Shown here in pieces: positions 53,838 through 62,468 of a stretch of 64,000 nucleotides of DNA (position 1 is its first letter; each line of letters starts with the position of its first letter). The translations under genes were made by a program, and so were the position numbers. The stretch covers positions 1 through 64,000 of the forward strand of contig JAUXWR010000313.1 of assembly GCA_030680075.1 (NCBI GenBank). The letters run 5' to 3'. The DNA is from Legionella sp. GTDB taxonomy: Bacteria; Pseudomonadota; Gammaproteobacteria; Legionellales; Legionellaceae. The notes under the pieces are model-generated. The model had not been told where the DNA came from. It did no database searches and saw only the letters and a program-made list of their open reading frames with translations.

Positions 53838-55892
53838 ATGCAATTATTTTCTGATTACGTTCAACCCATCATTAACTGGCTGCAAGTTCACCCACATTGG
53901 GCATTAACGTTAACATTCATTATTTCACTGGCTGAGTCATTGGCTATCGTGGGCAGTATTATTCCAGGCTCAGTCACGATGACCGCTATTGGAATTCTCG
54001 CGGGCTCAGGTGTGATGCGCGTCGATTTAACGTTACTAGCCGCAACCTTGGGCGCTGTTGCTGGCGATAGTTCAAGCTACCTGCTGGGCTATGTGTACAG
54101 TGATAAATTAAATACCATGTGGCCCTTTAGTAATTACCCAACCGTATTGGCTTACGGGAAAACCTATTTTAGTCGCCACGGGGGTAAAAGTGTTTTATTA
54201 GGGCGTTTTGTAGGCCCTCTGCGCTCTATCATCCCTCTCATTGCGGGCATGATGCACATGAATCACTGGCGTTTTTTTATTGCAAATGTAATTTCAGCCA
54301 TTGCCTGGGCTATGTTGTATGTATTGCCAGGAGTAATGATTGGGGCGGCCAGTAATGAGTTATCGCCAGAGAGCGCAACCAGGCTATTTGCACTAGTGCT
54401 AGTTTTTCTTGGTGGCTTATGGTTATTAAGCATCATCATAAAACGTCTTATTATTTACCTTAATCGTTTTTTTAGTACGCACTTTCATGACTTTTGGGCA
54501 TGGTCAGGTAAACATCCGCGTCTTGCAAGGATAGTTCAGTTACTAACGCCTGCTGACGAAAGTTATCATTATCAGACAGCGGCTTTGTGTATTGTTGTCC
54601 TCCTATCCACTTTATTATTTTTGTTAATGACCATTCTGGTTATTAACGGCAGTTGGATGGTGAGCATTAACCAACCGGTTCATCTGTTTTTACAAAGTTT
54701 GCGAATTTTTTCATTTGACGTCCTTGTTATTGCTTTCAGTGAGTTCATTAGCCCAATTACCTTGTTATCACTATTAGCTTTTATTCTGGTAGTTACCTTG
54801 TATTATCGCGATTGGCGCTCCATGACTTACTGGTTAAGTCTGAATATTGTCTCGGGCATTGTACTGTTGTTATGCCACTGGCTAATTAATAGCCCTGGAC
54901 CTGAGGGCTTTTTTGAAACAGGCGCTCAAAACTCATACCCGGCCATTCAATTAACCATTGCTACAGCGCAATTTTCTGCTTTGTTATTGTATATCAACAA
55001 ATACTCCACAGGGGTTTTTACCCGTGTATTAAATATAGTTTTGCCCTTTATTTTATTTGTAAACGGCATTGCTCCTTTGTATTTAGGGGATAATTGGGTA
55101 ATTGATGTATTGGGTGGATATCTCGCTGGATTAAGTATTTGTTTATTTCATTGGATATTTTATCGACGAGAAAAAATTGCTATTTCTACTGCATTATTTA
55201 CCCCATTAGTCTTTTTCCTGTTAATTTTATCCTCAATTGTCGCTTTGTTTTTTGACTATGAGCAATCAACTCGTGCCCATCAACCTTATTTTGCTCAATA
55301 TGTTTTCACTGACCAGGCCTGGTGGGATCAGAAAAAACCTTTACTGCCAATATACCGCACCAATCGAATTGGCAAGCGTATCAGCCTGTTTAATGTTCAA
55401 TATGCGGGGAAACTGAGTCATTTGGAAGCTGCTCTGTTAAAAGATGGGTGGCATAAGGAAAATGAATCTTTATTTTGGTCTCTCTTAAAGCGTTTAAATA
55501 GCCAGCAGGCTTCTCAAGATATACCACTAATGGCTCAGCTTTACTTAAATCAAAAACCGGTTCTTATCATGACCTATCAGCCGACTAATGGCGATCCGGC
55601 GCAAATTTTACGGCTTTGGCGTTCTAACTATCATCTAAAGCATTTTCGGCAACCTATTTGGATTGGGACAGTCAGCCCTTACACTTTCTCATCAATTAAA
55701 AAGAAAACTATAAAGCAGCACATTGCGTCGCTTGTCTATGTGAGTGAAGCTCTACCACATTTTTCCAAACGACTCACTCCGCTGCGCATTAAAATGCCCA
55801 CTCATATTCCCTATTTTTATGAACCAACGCTGCTATTGATTAAAGAGTCACCTTCATTTAATGTGGAAATCAATACAAAAAGCACAGAGTAA
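53838..55892 (+). CDS. lssY: LssY-like membrane protein: DedA domain, inactive PAP2 domain, LssY C-terminal domain
   Basis: This 684-residue protein has residues 25-200 as a DedA-type transporter domain (SIIPGSVTMTAIGILAGSG; GRFVGPLRSIIPLIAG), a middle set of helices matching PAP2, then from about 470 a soluble LssY C-terminal domain (TDQAWWDQKKPLLPIYR, HLEAALLKDGWHK). The PAP2 motifs are gone: the KxxxxxxRP position reads HWLINSPGP, the PSGH position reads YPAIQ, and the SRxxxxxH position reads APLYLGDNW. So phosphatase activity is unlikely. The next gene resembles LssZ. In Legionella pneumophila lssY belongs to the lssXYZABD cluster. It follows lipB by 2 bp. Confidence 0.85.
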   Translation: MQLFSDYVQPIINWLQVHPHWALTLTFIISLAESLAIVGSIIPGSVTMTAIGILAGSGVMRVDLTLLAATLGAVAGDSSSYLLGYVYSDKLNTMWPFSNYPTVLAYGKTYFSRHGGKSVLLGRFVGPLRSIIPLIAGMMHMNHWRFFIANVISAIAWAMLYVLPGVMIGAASNELSPESATRLFALVLVFLGGLWLLSIIIKRLIIYLNRFFSTHFHDFWAWSGKHPRLARIVQLLTPADESYHYQTAALCIVVLLSTLLFLLMTILVINGSWMVSINQPVHLFLQSLRIFSFDVLVIAFSEFISPITLLSLLAFILVVTLYYRDWRSMTYWLSLNIVSGIVLLLCHWLINSPGPEGFFETGAQNSYPAIQLTIATAQFSALLLYINKYSTGVFTRVLNIVLPFILFVNGIAPLYLGDNWVIDVLGGYLAGLSICLFHWIFYRREKIAISTALFTPLVFFLLILSSIVALFFDYEQSTRAHQPYFAQYVFTDQAWWDQKKPLLPIYRTNRIGKRISLFNVQYAGKLSHLEAALLKDGWHKENESLFWSLLKRLNSQQASQDIPLMAQLYLNQKPVLIMTYQPTNGDPAQILRLWRSNYHLKHFRQPIWIGTVSPYTFSSIKKKTIKQHIASLVYVSEALPHFSKRLTPLRIKMPTHIPYFYEPTLLLIKESPSFNVEINTKSTE

Positions 55893-55900
55893 CAAGCTAC

Positions 55901-56288
55901 TATCCGAGCCACGACCGTGAGGGAGTGCCACGGAGCTCTAGTCCTTGCAGGGTCGCGTGTGTTGTTCGAAATGAGGGATACATTGCTACTCCGTGAACGC
56001 TTCCTGACGGTCGCGGGTCGGATAGTGACAAAGTTCCGAGCCACGACCGTCAGGGAGTGCCACGGAGCTCTGGTCCTTGCAGGGTCGCGTGTATTGTTCG
56101 AGATGAATGCTACATTGTTACTCCGTGAACGCTTCCTGACGGTCGCGGCTCGGATAGTTGCTAAAGTTCCGAGCCACGACCGTGAGGGAGTGACACGGAG
56201 CTCTAGTCCTTGCAGGGTCGCGTGTGTTGTTCGAAATGAGGGATACATTGCTACTCCGTGAACGCTTCCTGACGGGCGCGGCTCGGAT
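55901..56288. repeat. R1 palindromic repeat, three tandem copies
   Basis: Three copies start at about 55902, 56035 and 56168 with a period of 133 bp. Each has arms CCGAGCCACGACCGT and ACGGTCGCGGCTCGG-type around an internal GAGCTCTRGTCCTTGCAGGG block. Spacers between copies are about 10 bp. Frames read through the array on both strands but only because the repeat lacks stops. It fills the 440-bp gap before the next gene. Confidence 0.9.
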
Positions 56289-56332
56289 AGTGCAATATCG
56301 ATTTATTGCTATTTTTTTAAAGGATAATGATC

Positions 56333-56932
56333 ATGGTATCTGCTATAGATTTAATATATATACTTTTTCCACTGATTAGTTTTATTTTTTTATTAATAGG
56401 GATAAAATCCGGCCAGAAGAACTATGTTGCGATTGCTCTTTGGATAAGTTTAATCAGTTTAATCTTGCACTATCAAGTGTCCGGCGGCGAGATACTAGGG
56501 AGCTATTTTAATTATACGCATGCATTAATTTATTCAATAAATAGTCTCATCCTTCTAATTAGCGCTATTTATCTACTGATTTTATACGCGAAAACATCAG
56601 AAAAAACTGGCATCCGTTATTTATCAGGTTTAATTGCGGCGAGCTCCATTATTGGAGTTTTGATCCTTCTTGGAAATCTTTGGATAAATGCACACTTCAT
56701 TGAGGATAGATTAGCGGGAACACCCATCTTGCAAGTAGCTACATTTAAAAAACTCGATTATTGCTCTTATCATTACGTTTTTTACAAAATTGGACAGGAT
56801 GGCAAAATGAGCTATATGTGCCCTAATTATTATGGCTTGCTTCCCACCACGGGCAAACTTCCTTCAGCACCTGATTATGTAATTAGACAGCTGCCCCCAT
56901 CTTTACAGCTGAAGTTTCAATCGCCAAATTAA
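56333..56932 (+). CDS. LssZ-like small membrane protein
   Basis: This 199-residue protein has about five TM helices (LIYILFPLISFIFLLIGI, VAIALWISLISLILHY, ALIYSINSLILLISAIYLLILY, LSGLIAASSIIGVLILLGNLW) and a soluble C-terminal part with paired cysteines (KLDYCSYHYVFYK, MSYMCPNYYG). The ATG at 56333 has AAGGA 8 bases upstream; the ATG at 56327 is too close to it. Location right after a LssY-like gene suggests LssZ, but I recognise it mostly by position. Confidence 0.65.
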   Translation: MVSAIDLIYILFPLISFIFLLIGIKSGQKNYVAIALWISLISLILHYQVSGGEILGSYFNYTHALIYSINSLILLISAIYLLILYAKTSEKTGIRYLSGLIAASSIIGVLILLGNLWINAHFIEDRLAGTPILQVATFKKLDYCSYHYVFYKIGQDGKMSYMCPNYYGLLPTTGKLPSAPDYVIRQLPPSLQLKFQSPN

Positions 56933-56973
56933 GGGTATTTATCAAATTGTTCTATAGGGTATTATTTGCTAAC

Positions 56974-57705
56974 ATGTTAAAAAATTGTATTTTTCAAATG
57001 ACTATGCATCGTCTGTTATCAGGGTTTATATTTCTTTTCTGCGGCTCGCTCTTTGCGATGGCGCCCAAATTAAATTGGGATAAGGCTGTCGATAATGCCA
57101 TTATAAAATATGGACTGCGCACCGAGCCTGAGCTGGTAAAATTCTTTGCCAAAGCAGACGTTTCTTACCCACCCAAAGATATCGCTCTTCTGGCTTTTAA
57201 ACAGGAAAGAAAAGTTGAATTATGGGCCAAAACCGATGACACCTCCTGGCATTTTGTTCATTCATACCCTCTAACTGCAATCAGCGGTCGCCTGGGGCCT
57301 AAATTAAAAGAACGTGATGGCCAAATTCCCGAAGGAATTTATCGCTTAACATCATTTAACCCTTTCAGCTCCATGCATTTATCCATGATGATTGACTATC
57401 CAAATCATTTTGATCGCTTGCAAGCCAGTAAAGATGGCCGTAAAAATTTGGGTAATAACATCTTTCTACATGGCAAATCTCTATCAGTCGGGTGCCTTGC
57501 CATCGGTGACAAAGCTATTGATCAACTGTTCTTGTTAACAAGGCGTGTAGGGTTGGGTCATGTAAAGGTAATAATTGCGCCTAATGATCTACGCCATGAA
57601 AAGCCTGCGACTACAACGTTTGCTCAACCACGCTGGCTTCCGGAGCTCTATAAACAAATCACCAGTGCTTTGACTCAATTTCCTCGTAGCAAGGTTATCA
57701 TTTAA
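56974..57705 (+). CDS. L,D-transpeptidase family protein (YafK-like)
   Basis: This 243-residue exported protein has a signal peptide within residues 9-33 (LLSGFIFLFCGSLFAMA). The catalytic stretch is FLHGKSLSVGCLAIGDKAI, with HG and a single cysteine in the spacing of the YkuD/YafK group, though without the arginine that follows Cys in most YkuD proteins. YafK (DpaA) members release Lpp from or modify peptidoglycan. The start is uncertain (56974, 56998 or 57004). In L. pneumophila the gene after lssZ is lssA; identity with it is not shown here. Confidence 0.85.
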   Translation: MLKNCIFQMTMHRLLSGFIFLFCGSLFAMAPKLNWDKAVDNAIIKYGLRTEPELVKFFAKADVSYPPKDIALLAFKQERKVELWAKTDDTSWHFVHSYPLTAISGRLGPKLKERDGQIPEGIYRLTSFNPFSSMHLSMMIDYPNHFDRLQASKDGRKNLGNNIFLHGKSLSVGCLAIGDKAIDQLFLLTRRVGLGHVKVIIAPNDLRHEKPATTTFAQPRWLPELYKQITSALTQFPRSKVII

Positions 57706-57810
57706 TCATTCTTTTGCCCTTTTTTACAATTTAAGTGTTCATTTTATATGCAAACAATAGGCAGCATGGTAAAATAACTGCCTATATTAGTTGAAGCTTA
57801 GTGAGATATT

Positions 57811-59016
57811 ATGGCTTTTTACCTTTTCCCTGGTGTTATGTATCATCGTTATAAAAAAGGGATGGAAGAGTTTTCGACTCTCAATATAGGAGTGCATAAA
57901 TCATTTTCAGACCCAGCTCTCCTTGAATATACTTTAGACGTGATTAATCAAGTTTACGAATTATGCACCAGGCAATATTTAGGCTTTGGCGCATTATTGC
58001 AATTTTTGCCTGGAACGAATGCGAATCGCGCCCGTGAGCAATTATCTAACACACTGGAACCTGCTCTCCAATCTTTTCAGAGCAGCTATTCAAATACCCC
58101 TCCGATTATTAATCGTAGCATTCGCCTCAAAAATAGAGGTGAAATGGAACATCAGTTTGCGTATCGGGAATTTTATTGGTTTAAAAAACACACTCTTCTA
58201 TTATCACTCTATTCCTTTCTTAATTTTAGCCCTTTCTTTAAAGCATTAGAGGATATTGCCAAAGGCTTTAAGCTCCCAAAGAGCAACATCAATTTTAAAC
58301 TGCCCTTAATTGAAGACGCCATTACATTTCCCATCTTAAAAGATATTTTCTTTGTTAATGGCCACAACAAAAAAATCTCTATTCGAGATAATGCATTGGG
58401 AAATTTACTACATTCCGTTTTAAATCCTGTGCGAATTATCGATGATACACTCAATTTTTTACATGTGCTCACTTACAGACTGATAGAAACTGGCTCTGCG
58501 CGTGGAAATTTATCATGGCCAAGAGCCGTAACTAAAGGAATTGCAGGGTTATTTTTTGGGGTAATTAAATTACCAATAAAAACGCTCAAACACCTAATAG
58601 ATCTCCCTCTTGATGCGGCTAAGCTATTATTCATTTCTCCAATTGCACACTTCGCAAGCAGTATTCGAAATGTCTATCAAAATTGGGATAAAGAAATTTT
58701 TATAGCTACAAAAGAAGAGCTTCAAGCAATTAAAGAATTGCGACGCACCGCTAAAGGCCGAGGCAATACCAGTTTTTCTGTGATAACGAAAGAATTAGGC
58801 TATAGAAAAGAGTATGTTGGCATAAGTAAAAGAGATGTGTTTAGTGAATTTGGTACCAACCCAAAACAATTAGTCCTATTTAGAGCACCTAAAGATAAAA
58901 ATGCAGAAGAAAGCTCATTGTTTAAAATTGTTCGTCAGTATAGCGCCCAGAACTTGGTAGCAAAAAATGAGCCTGATGCTATTGCAGAAGCAAAAAGAGT
59001 ATTAAAACTCAGCTGA
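57811..59016 (+). CDS. Orphan protein, 401 aa, first of a tandem paralogous pair
   Basis: No family is recognised. It begins MAFYLFPGVMYHRYKKGMEEFS, a motif shared with the next gene. Conserved parts include GFGALLQFLPGTNANRAREQL, LNPVRIIDD near the middle, PIKTLKHLIDLPLDAAKL, and the C-terminal block KEELQAIKELRRTAKGRGNTSFS. The middle has several amphipathic or hydrophobic helices but no clear TM or signal peptide. The C-terminal 60 residues are rich in K, R and E. Membrane association or host-directed function is only inferred. Confidence 0.7.
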   Translation: MAFYLFPGVMYHRYKKGMEEFSTLNIGVHKSFSDPALLEYTLDVINQVYELCTRQYLGFGALLQFLPGTNANRAREQLSNTLEPALQSFQSSYSNTPPIINRSIRLKNRGEMEHQFAYREFYWFKKHTLLLSLYSFLNFSPFFKALEDIAKGFKLPKSNINFKLPLIEDAITFPILKDIFFVNGHNKKISIRDNALGNLLHSVLNPVRIIDDTLNFLHVLTYRLIETGSARGNLSWPRAVTKGIAGLFFGVIKLPIKTLKHLIDLPLDAAKLLFISPIAHFASSIRNVYQNWDKEIFIATKEELQAIKELRRTAKGRGNTSFSVITKELGYRKEYVGISKRDVFSEFGTNPKQLVLFRAPKDKNAEESSLFKIVRQYSAQNLVAKNEPDAIAEAKRVLKLS

Positions 59017-59170
59017 AAACTGAAGATACCCTTTCAAAACACCTAACAAGCTTTATTCATGCCCAGGGAAAGTAACCCGATCCCCTGGGCAATTTATCTC
59101 TTGATGTATACAAATAAAGCTCAATGTGATAACATATAGACCATATTAAATAAAGACCACGAGAAGCATT

Positions 59171-60319
59171 ATGGCCTTCTATCTTTTTCCAGGTGTTATA
59201 TATCACCGATTTAAAGAAGCAAAGAGAGAGCTCTCTGATAAGTATCAAGAAGATTTAGCCCAATCATTGCAAGGGGCTTATAAGTTATACAAACTGGTTA
59301 CCCGGCAATATTATGGTTTTGGGACATTACTACAATTTATACCCGGAACAAATGCAAATCTTGCACGCAAACAATTATCAACTCAATTAGAAAATGACAT
59401 AGATTTTTTCAAGGATGAGCACACGCTTTACAATCAAGTGATTGCGAAAAGAGATTTTTTTGACCTATCAGAATTTTATTGGTTTAAAAATCTTGCCCTG
59501 ATCTTGCCACTTAATTCTTATCTTAATTTTAGTCCTTTATTCAAATTTTTAGAAGACATTGCCGAAGGATTTAAGCGAATAAATAGCAGGGTTAATATGA
59601 AACTGCCTTTAATTAATGTTGTCTTTAAATTTCCCCTTTTAAAAGACCTTTTCTCTGTTAATAGCTATGGAGAAATTTTTATTCGACATAATGCGTTAAA
59701 AAATCTTCTCCATTCCTTTTTAAATCCTGTGCGAATTATCGATGACGCAGTGAGTTTTTTACATACAGCAGTTTATAGACTATTAGATATTGGTTCTGAG
59801 CGTAACACGCTATCATCACTGCCCAGAGCCGCAATTAAAGGAGCTTTAAGCGTATTATTTGGGTTCATTAAAATACCCATAAAAACTCTCAAACATATAA
59901 TAGATCTTCCGCTTAACGCGGCTAAAATAGTTATCATTAATCCCATTGCGCATTGTGCAAGCAGCATTCGAGATAGCTTCAAAAATCGGGGTAAGGAAAT
60001 TTTTATCGCTACAAAAGAAGAGCTTCAAGCGATTAAAGAATTGCGACGCACCGCTAAAGGCCGAAGCAATACAAGTTTTTCTGCAATAACAAAAGAACTA
60101 GGCTATAACAAAAAATATATTGGCATAAACAAAAGAGACCTATTTAGTAAATATGATGCAAATCCAAAACAATTGGTCGCTTTTAGCGCATCTAAAGAAA
60201 AAAATGCCGAAGAGAGATCCTTGCTCACAATTGTTCGTCAGTATAGCGACAAAAACATGGTAGCAAAAAATATTCTTGATGCTCTTGCAGAAGCAAGAGG
60301 GGTATTAAAACTCAGTTAA
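59171..60319 (+). CDS. Orphan protein, 382 aa, second of a tandem paralogous pair
   Basis: It matches the preceding gene end to end (MAFYLFPGVIYHRFKEAKRE; FGTLLQFIPGTNANLARKQL; PIKTLKHIIDLPLNAAKI; nearly identical KEELQAIKELRRTAKGRSNTSFS). The similarity is highest in the C-terminal 120 residues, including the DNA. Both genes are followed by GAAGATACCCTTTC, so the duplicated unit includes flanking DNA. No domain is recognised. Confidence 0.7.
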   Translation: MAFYLFPGVIYHRFKEAKRELSDKYQEDLAQSLQGAYKLYKLVTRQYYGFGTLLQFIPGTNANLARKQLSTQLENDIDFFKDEHTLYNQVIAKRDFFDLSEFYWFKNLALILPLNSYLNFSPLFKFLEDIAEGFKRINSRVNMKLPLINVVFKFPLLKDLFSVNSYGEIFIRHNALKNLLHSFLNPVRIIDDAVSFLHTAVYRLLDIGSERNTLSSLPRAAIKGALSVLFGFIKIPIKTLKHIIDLPLNAAKIVIINPIAHCASSIRDSFKNRGKEIFIATKEELQAIKELRRTAKGRSNTSFSAITKELGYNKKYIGINKRDLFSKYDANPKQLVAFSASKEKNAEERSLLTIVRQYSDKNMVAKNILDALAEARGVLKLS

Positions 60320-60368
60320 AAGATGAAGATACCCTTTCGAAATCCCCTTCTCCGCAATGGAGTTGGGG

Positions 60369-60452
60369 ATTCCTGTAAACGCTCCCTAACGGTCGCGGCT
60401 CGGCTTCACGTCTCTAACCGAGCCACGACCGTCAGGGAGTGTTCACAGGATT
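60369..60452. repeat. R1 arms in inside-out arrangement
   Basis: Here the arm CCTGTAAACGCTCCCTAACGG comes first and CCGAGCCACGACCGTCAGGG second, joined by CTTCACGTCTCTAA. In other R1 copies the CCGAGCC ends are outside; here they face inward. Two half elements, or the junction of two tandem copies, could explain it. It occupies the 60320-60524 gap. Confidence 0.75.
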
Positions 60453-60524
60453 CGATAGCTTAAAAGAGCCCGGTTTATTTCAAGAATCCAGCGTGTCAGC
60501 ATTTTCAAAAAAAACTAACAACCG

Positions 60525-61085
60525 CTATTCATGCTCGGGCGACACAACAAATATTCCCGGTGCATTTCTTAAATATTCGTTATAGTCCATTCCATAACCA
60601 AAAATATAATGATCATCAACTTCCAATCCGACGAAATCAGCTTTCTCCAAACCATTAGGAACGCGTTTGTGATGCTTATCTACCAATACCGCGCTAAAAA
60701 CCTCATGAGCACCCATTGCCTTGACTTCAGCGATGATAGCGGCGAGCGTCAAGCCACCATCCAGGATGTCATCAACCACCAAAACTGTTCGATTGGTTAA
60801 ATCGACGGTGGGCTTTACTTTCCAAATAAGATTTCCGGCCTTGATATCGCCCGTGTAACGGGTTGCGTGAACATAATCTACTTCTAATGGGAAATCGAGA
60901 CGAGGCAATAAATTACCCATTGGCACGAGTCCGCCAATCATGACACACAATAAAATCGGATTTTTATCATGCAGGCGCTGATGAATATTAATAGCCATTT
61001 TATCCAGTGCCGCTTCTACTTCTGCGGTCGTAAATAAACAACTGGATTTTTCATAAACATCTTTAATTTTATGTGGAATTGACAT
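60525..61085 (-). CDS. hpt: Hypoxanthine-guanine phosphoribosyltransferase
   Basis: This 186-residue enzyme salvages hypoxanthine or guanine to IMP or GMP with PRPP. The PRPP motif is [27 protein letters not shown] is the PPi loop region, and [11 protein letters not shown] and [18 protein letters not shown] form the base site. An HGPRT activity over XGPRT is inferred from these residues. It is in the same direction as the next two minus-strand genes and pairs functionally with the purine nucleoside phosphorylase. Confidence 0.9.
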   Translation of the reverse strand: MSIPHKIKDVYEKSSCLFTTAEVEAALDKMAINIHQRLHDKNPILLCVMIGGLVPMGNLLPRLDFPLEVDYVHATRYTGDIKAGNLIWKVKPTVDLTNRTVLVVDDILDGGLTLAAIIAEVKAMGAHEVFSAVLVDKHHKRVPNGLEKADFVGLEVDDHYIFGYGMDYNEYLRNAPGIFVVSPEHE

Positions 61086-61136
61086 TGAATATCCTAAATA
61101 TAAAAATTATGTTTCAATGGAAATAAAGAAACCGCT

Positions 61137-61457
61137 TTAGCGTTTGTCCGGAATTGGAAAGAGACTAACTTTACCACCCTCGCTTAATTTATCCCTGACT
61201 TTTCCAATGCCCTGCTTACTCACCTCATCAATCCTGTAAACAGAATGCATAGGGATAAATGTACGTTGGACATTTTCGAATTCAATTTTTAATCGTTCTT
61301 CAGAGGGATCAACCACCAGGGAAGTATTTTCACCGAAAACAAACTCTTCCACTTCAAGAAAGCCAAACATTTCACTCTCGGAAATTTTACGCGCATAAAT
61401 TTCATAGATTGTTTCTTGATTAGCAAATGTTATACGGTATATCGTTTTTTTGAGCAT
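61137..61457 (-). CDS. DUF1820 family protein
   Basis: This 106-residue protein starts MLKKTIYRITFANQETIYEIYARKISESEMFGF, with VEEFVFGENTSLVVDPSEERLKIEFE and RTFIPMHSVYRIDEV. That is the strongly conserved DUF1820 pattern. The function is not known. The start at 61457 is preferred over a hydrophobic upstream extension that would look like a false signal peptide. It lies 51 bp upstream of hpt. Confidence 0.9.
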   Translation of the reverse strand: MLKKTIYRITFANQETIYEIYARKISESEMFGFLEVEEFVFGENTSLVVDPSEERLKIEFENVQRTFIPMHSVYRIDEVSKQGIGKVRDKLSEGGKVSLFPIPDKR

Positions 61458-61552
61458 GAAGTTAACCAGAAATATAAAACTCGCATAGTATACAAAATCT
61501 AAAGCCCTATGAACAATTACTTTGATGATTAAATGCACATGGCAATAAACTG

Positions 61553-62305
61553 CTATTCACGGCAAGTAGGCTGCAATGGTGTCGCCACGGACGGGCGGAA
61601 TTTTTCATTTATACTTATCGGTGTTAAAGGAATAAAATTTTCCTGATGTTTTTGAACGACGAGGCAATAAAATCCAGCGGGAATCGGAGAAATCATTTTT
61701 CCTGCGACATTAAGGATTTCTAATTTATCAATCCATTTTTTACGGGTGACGGGAGGGATATAATAAAAATTTGATAAGTAACACTGGATATATCCCCTGT
61801 TTATCATGGCGCGCTTGATGGATAAAACAGATTTTGGCCGACTTTTGGTTTCACCGAAGCAAGTGCTATGGGCAAAACGCAACCAAGCCCCCCAAAGACT
61901 GAAAGGATTAATGCCGAAAAAAACAATATACCCCATGGGTTTTAAAACTCTGTCCATTTCATCGATGGGATTTTTTTCATGTGAAAAAGCATCCATGGTT
62001 AAGGGAGCAATAATGCAGTCCACACTGTCACGCTCGAGAGGAAGCTGGTTGAGCAATGTAATAACCGTCGTATCGGCATTTACATCGGGCGTGGCCACCC
62101 ATTTTTGTTGAAAGCGTAACCTTTTTGACAAGGTGTTATCGCCTAGGCTTCCCAATTGCAAAAACCTCTCTCCATATAACAGACCTCTGAGGGAAGTTAG
62201 CTCATTGGAAAAGGCTTGCGCGACATTCAGCCCCTGATCGGAAAAAAACCATTTATTCAATGCCTGAAATTTGGTTTTCTGTTCATCTAAATACAAAGTA
62301 ACCAA
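61553..62305 (-). CDS. Class I SAM-dependent methyltransferase
   Basis: This 250-residue protein has GERFLQLGSLGDN in the SAM-loop position and SVDCIIAPLTMDAFSHEKNPIDEMDRVLKPMGYIVFFGINP, typical of type 11 methyltransferases of the YafS kind. The glycine loop is weaker than usual (LQLGSLGDN). Start is a TTG at 62305; an upstream in-frame stop excludes a longer form. The substrate is unknown. It is divergent from pilB. Confidence 0.8.
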   Translation of the reverse strand: MVTLYLDEQKTKFQALNKWFFSDQGLNVAQAFSNELTSLRGLLYGERFLQLGSLGDNTLSKRLRFQQKWVATPDVNADTTVITLLNQLPLERDSVDCIIAPLTMDAFSHEKNPIDEMDRVLKPMGYIVFFGINPFSLWGAWLRFAHSTCFGETKSRPKSVLSIKRAMINRGYIQCYLSNFYYIPPVTRKKWIDKLEILNVAGKMISPIPAGFYCLVVQKHQENFIPLTPISINEKFRPSVATPLQPTCRE

Positions 62306-62468
62306 CCTGAGACCTATGCATAATCTTTTTTACCATAGACTAATATATAGCAGCAAGCAATGAAATTAAATATTGCTGATTAAATGGGGTTCTCGAAACG
62401 TGTTATTTATCGTGCACTCTATTCGGTTATTGTCTATAGTACCCGCAAATTATAAACTCAAGCATGAC

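Noticed and set aside
55817..56261. Open frames on both strands through the triple R1 array
   Set aside because: The repeated protein sequence simply follows the 133-bp DNA repeat and is open on both strands; no start site or family.
55901..56288. Possible CRISPR array
   Set aside because: Only three units with long, internally palindromic repeats of about 123 bp and 10-bp spacers; no cas genes.
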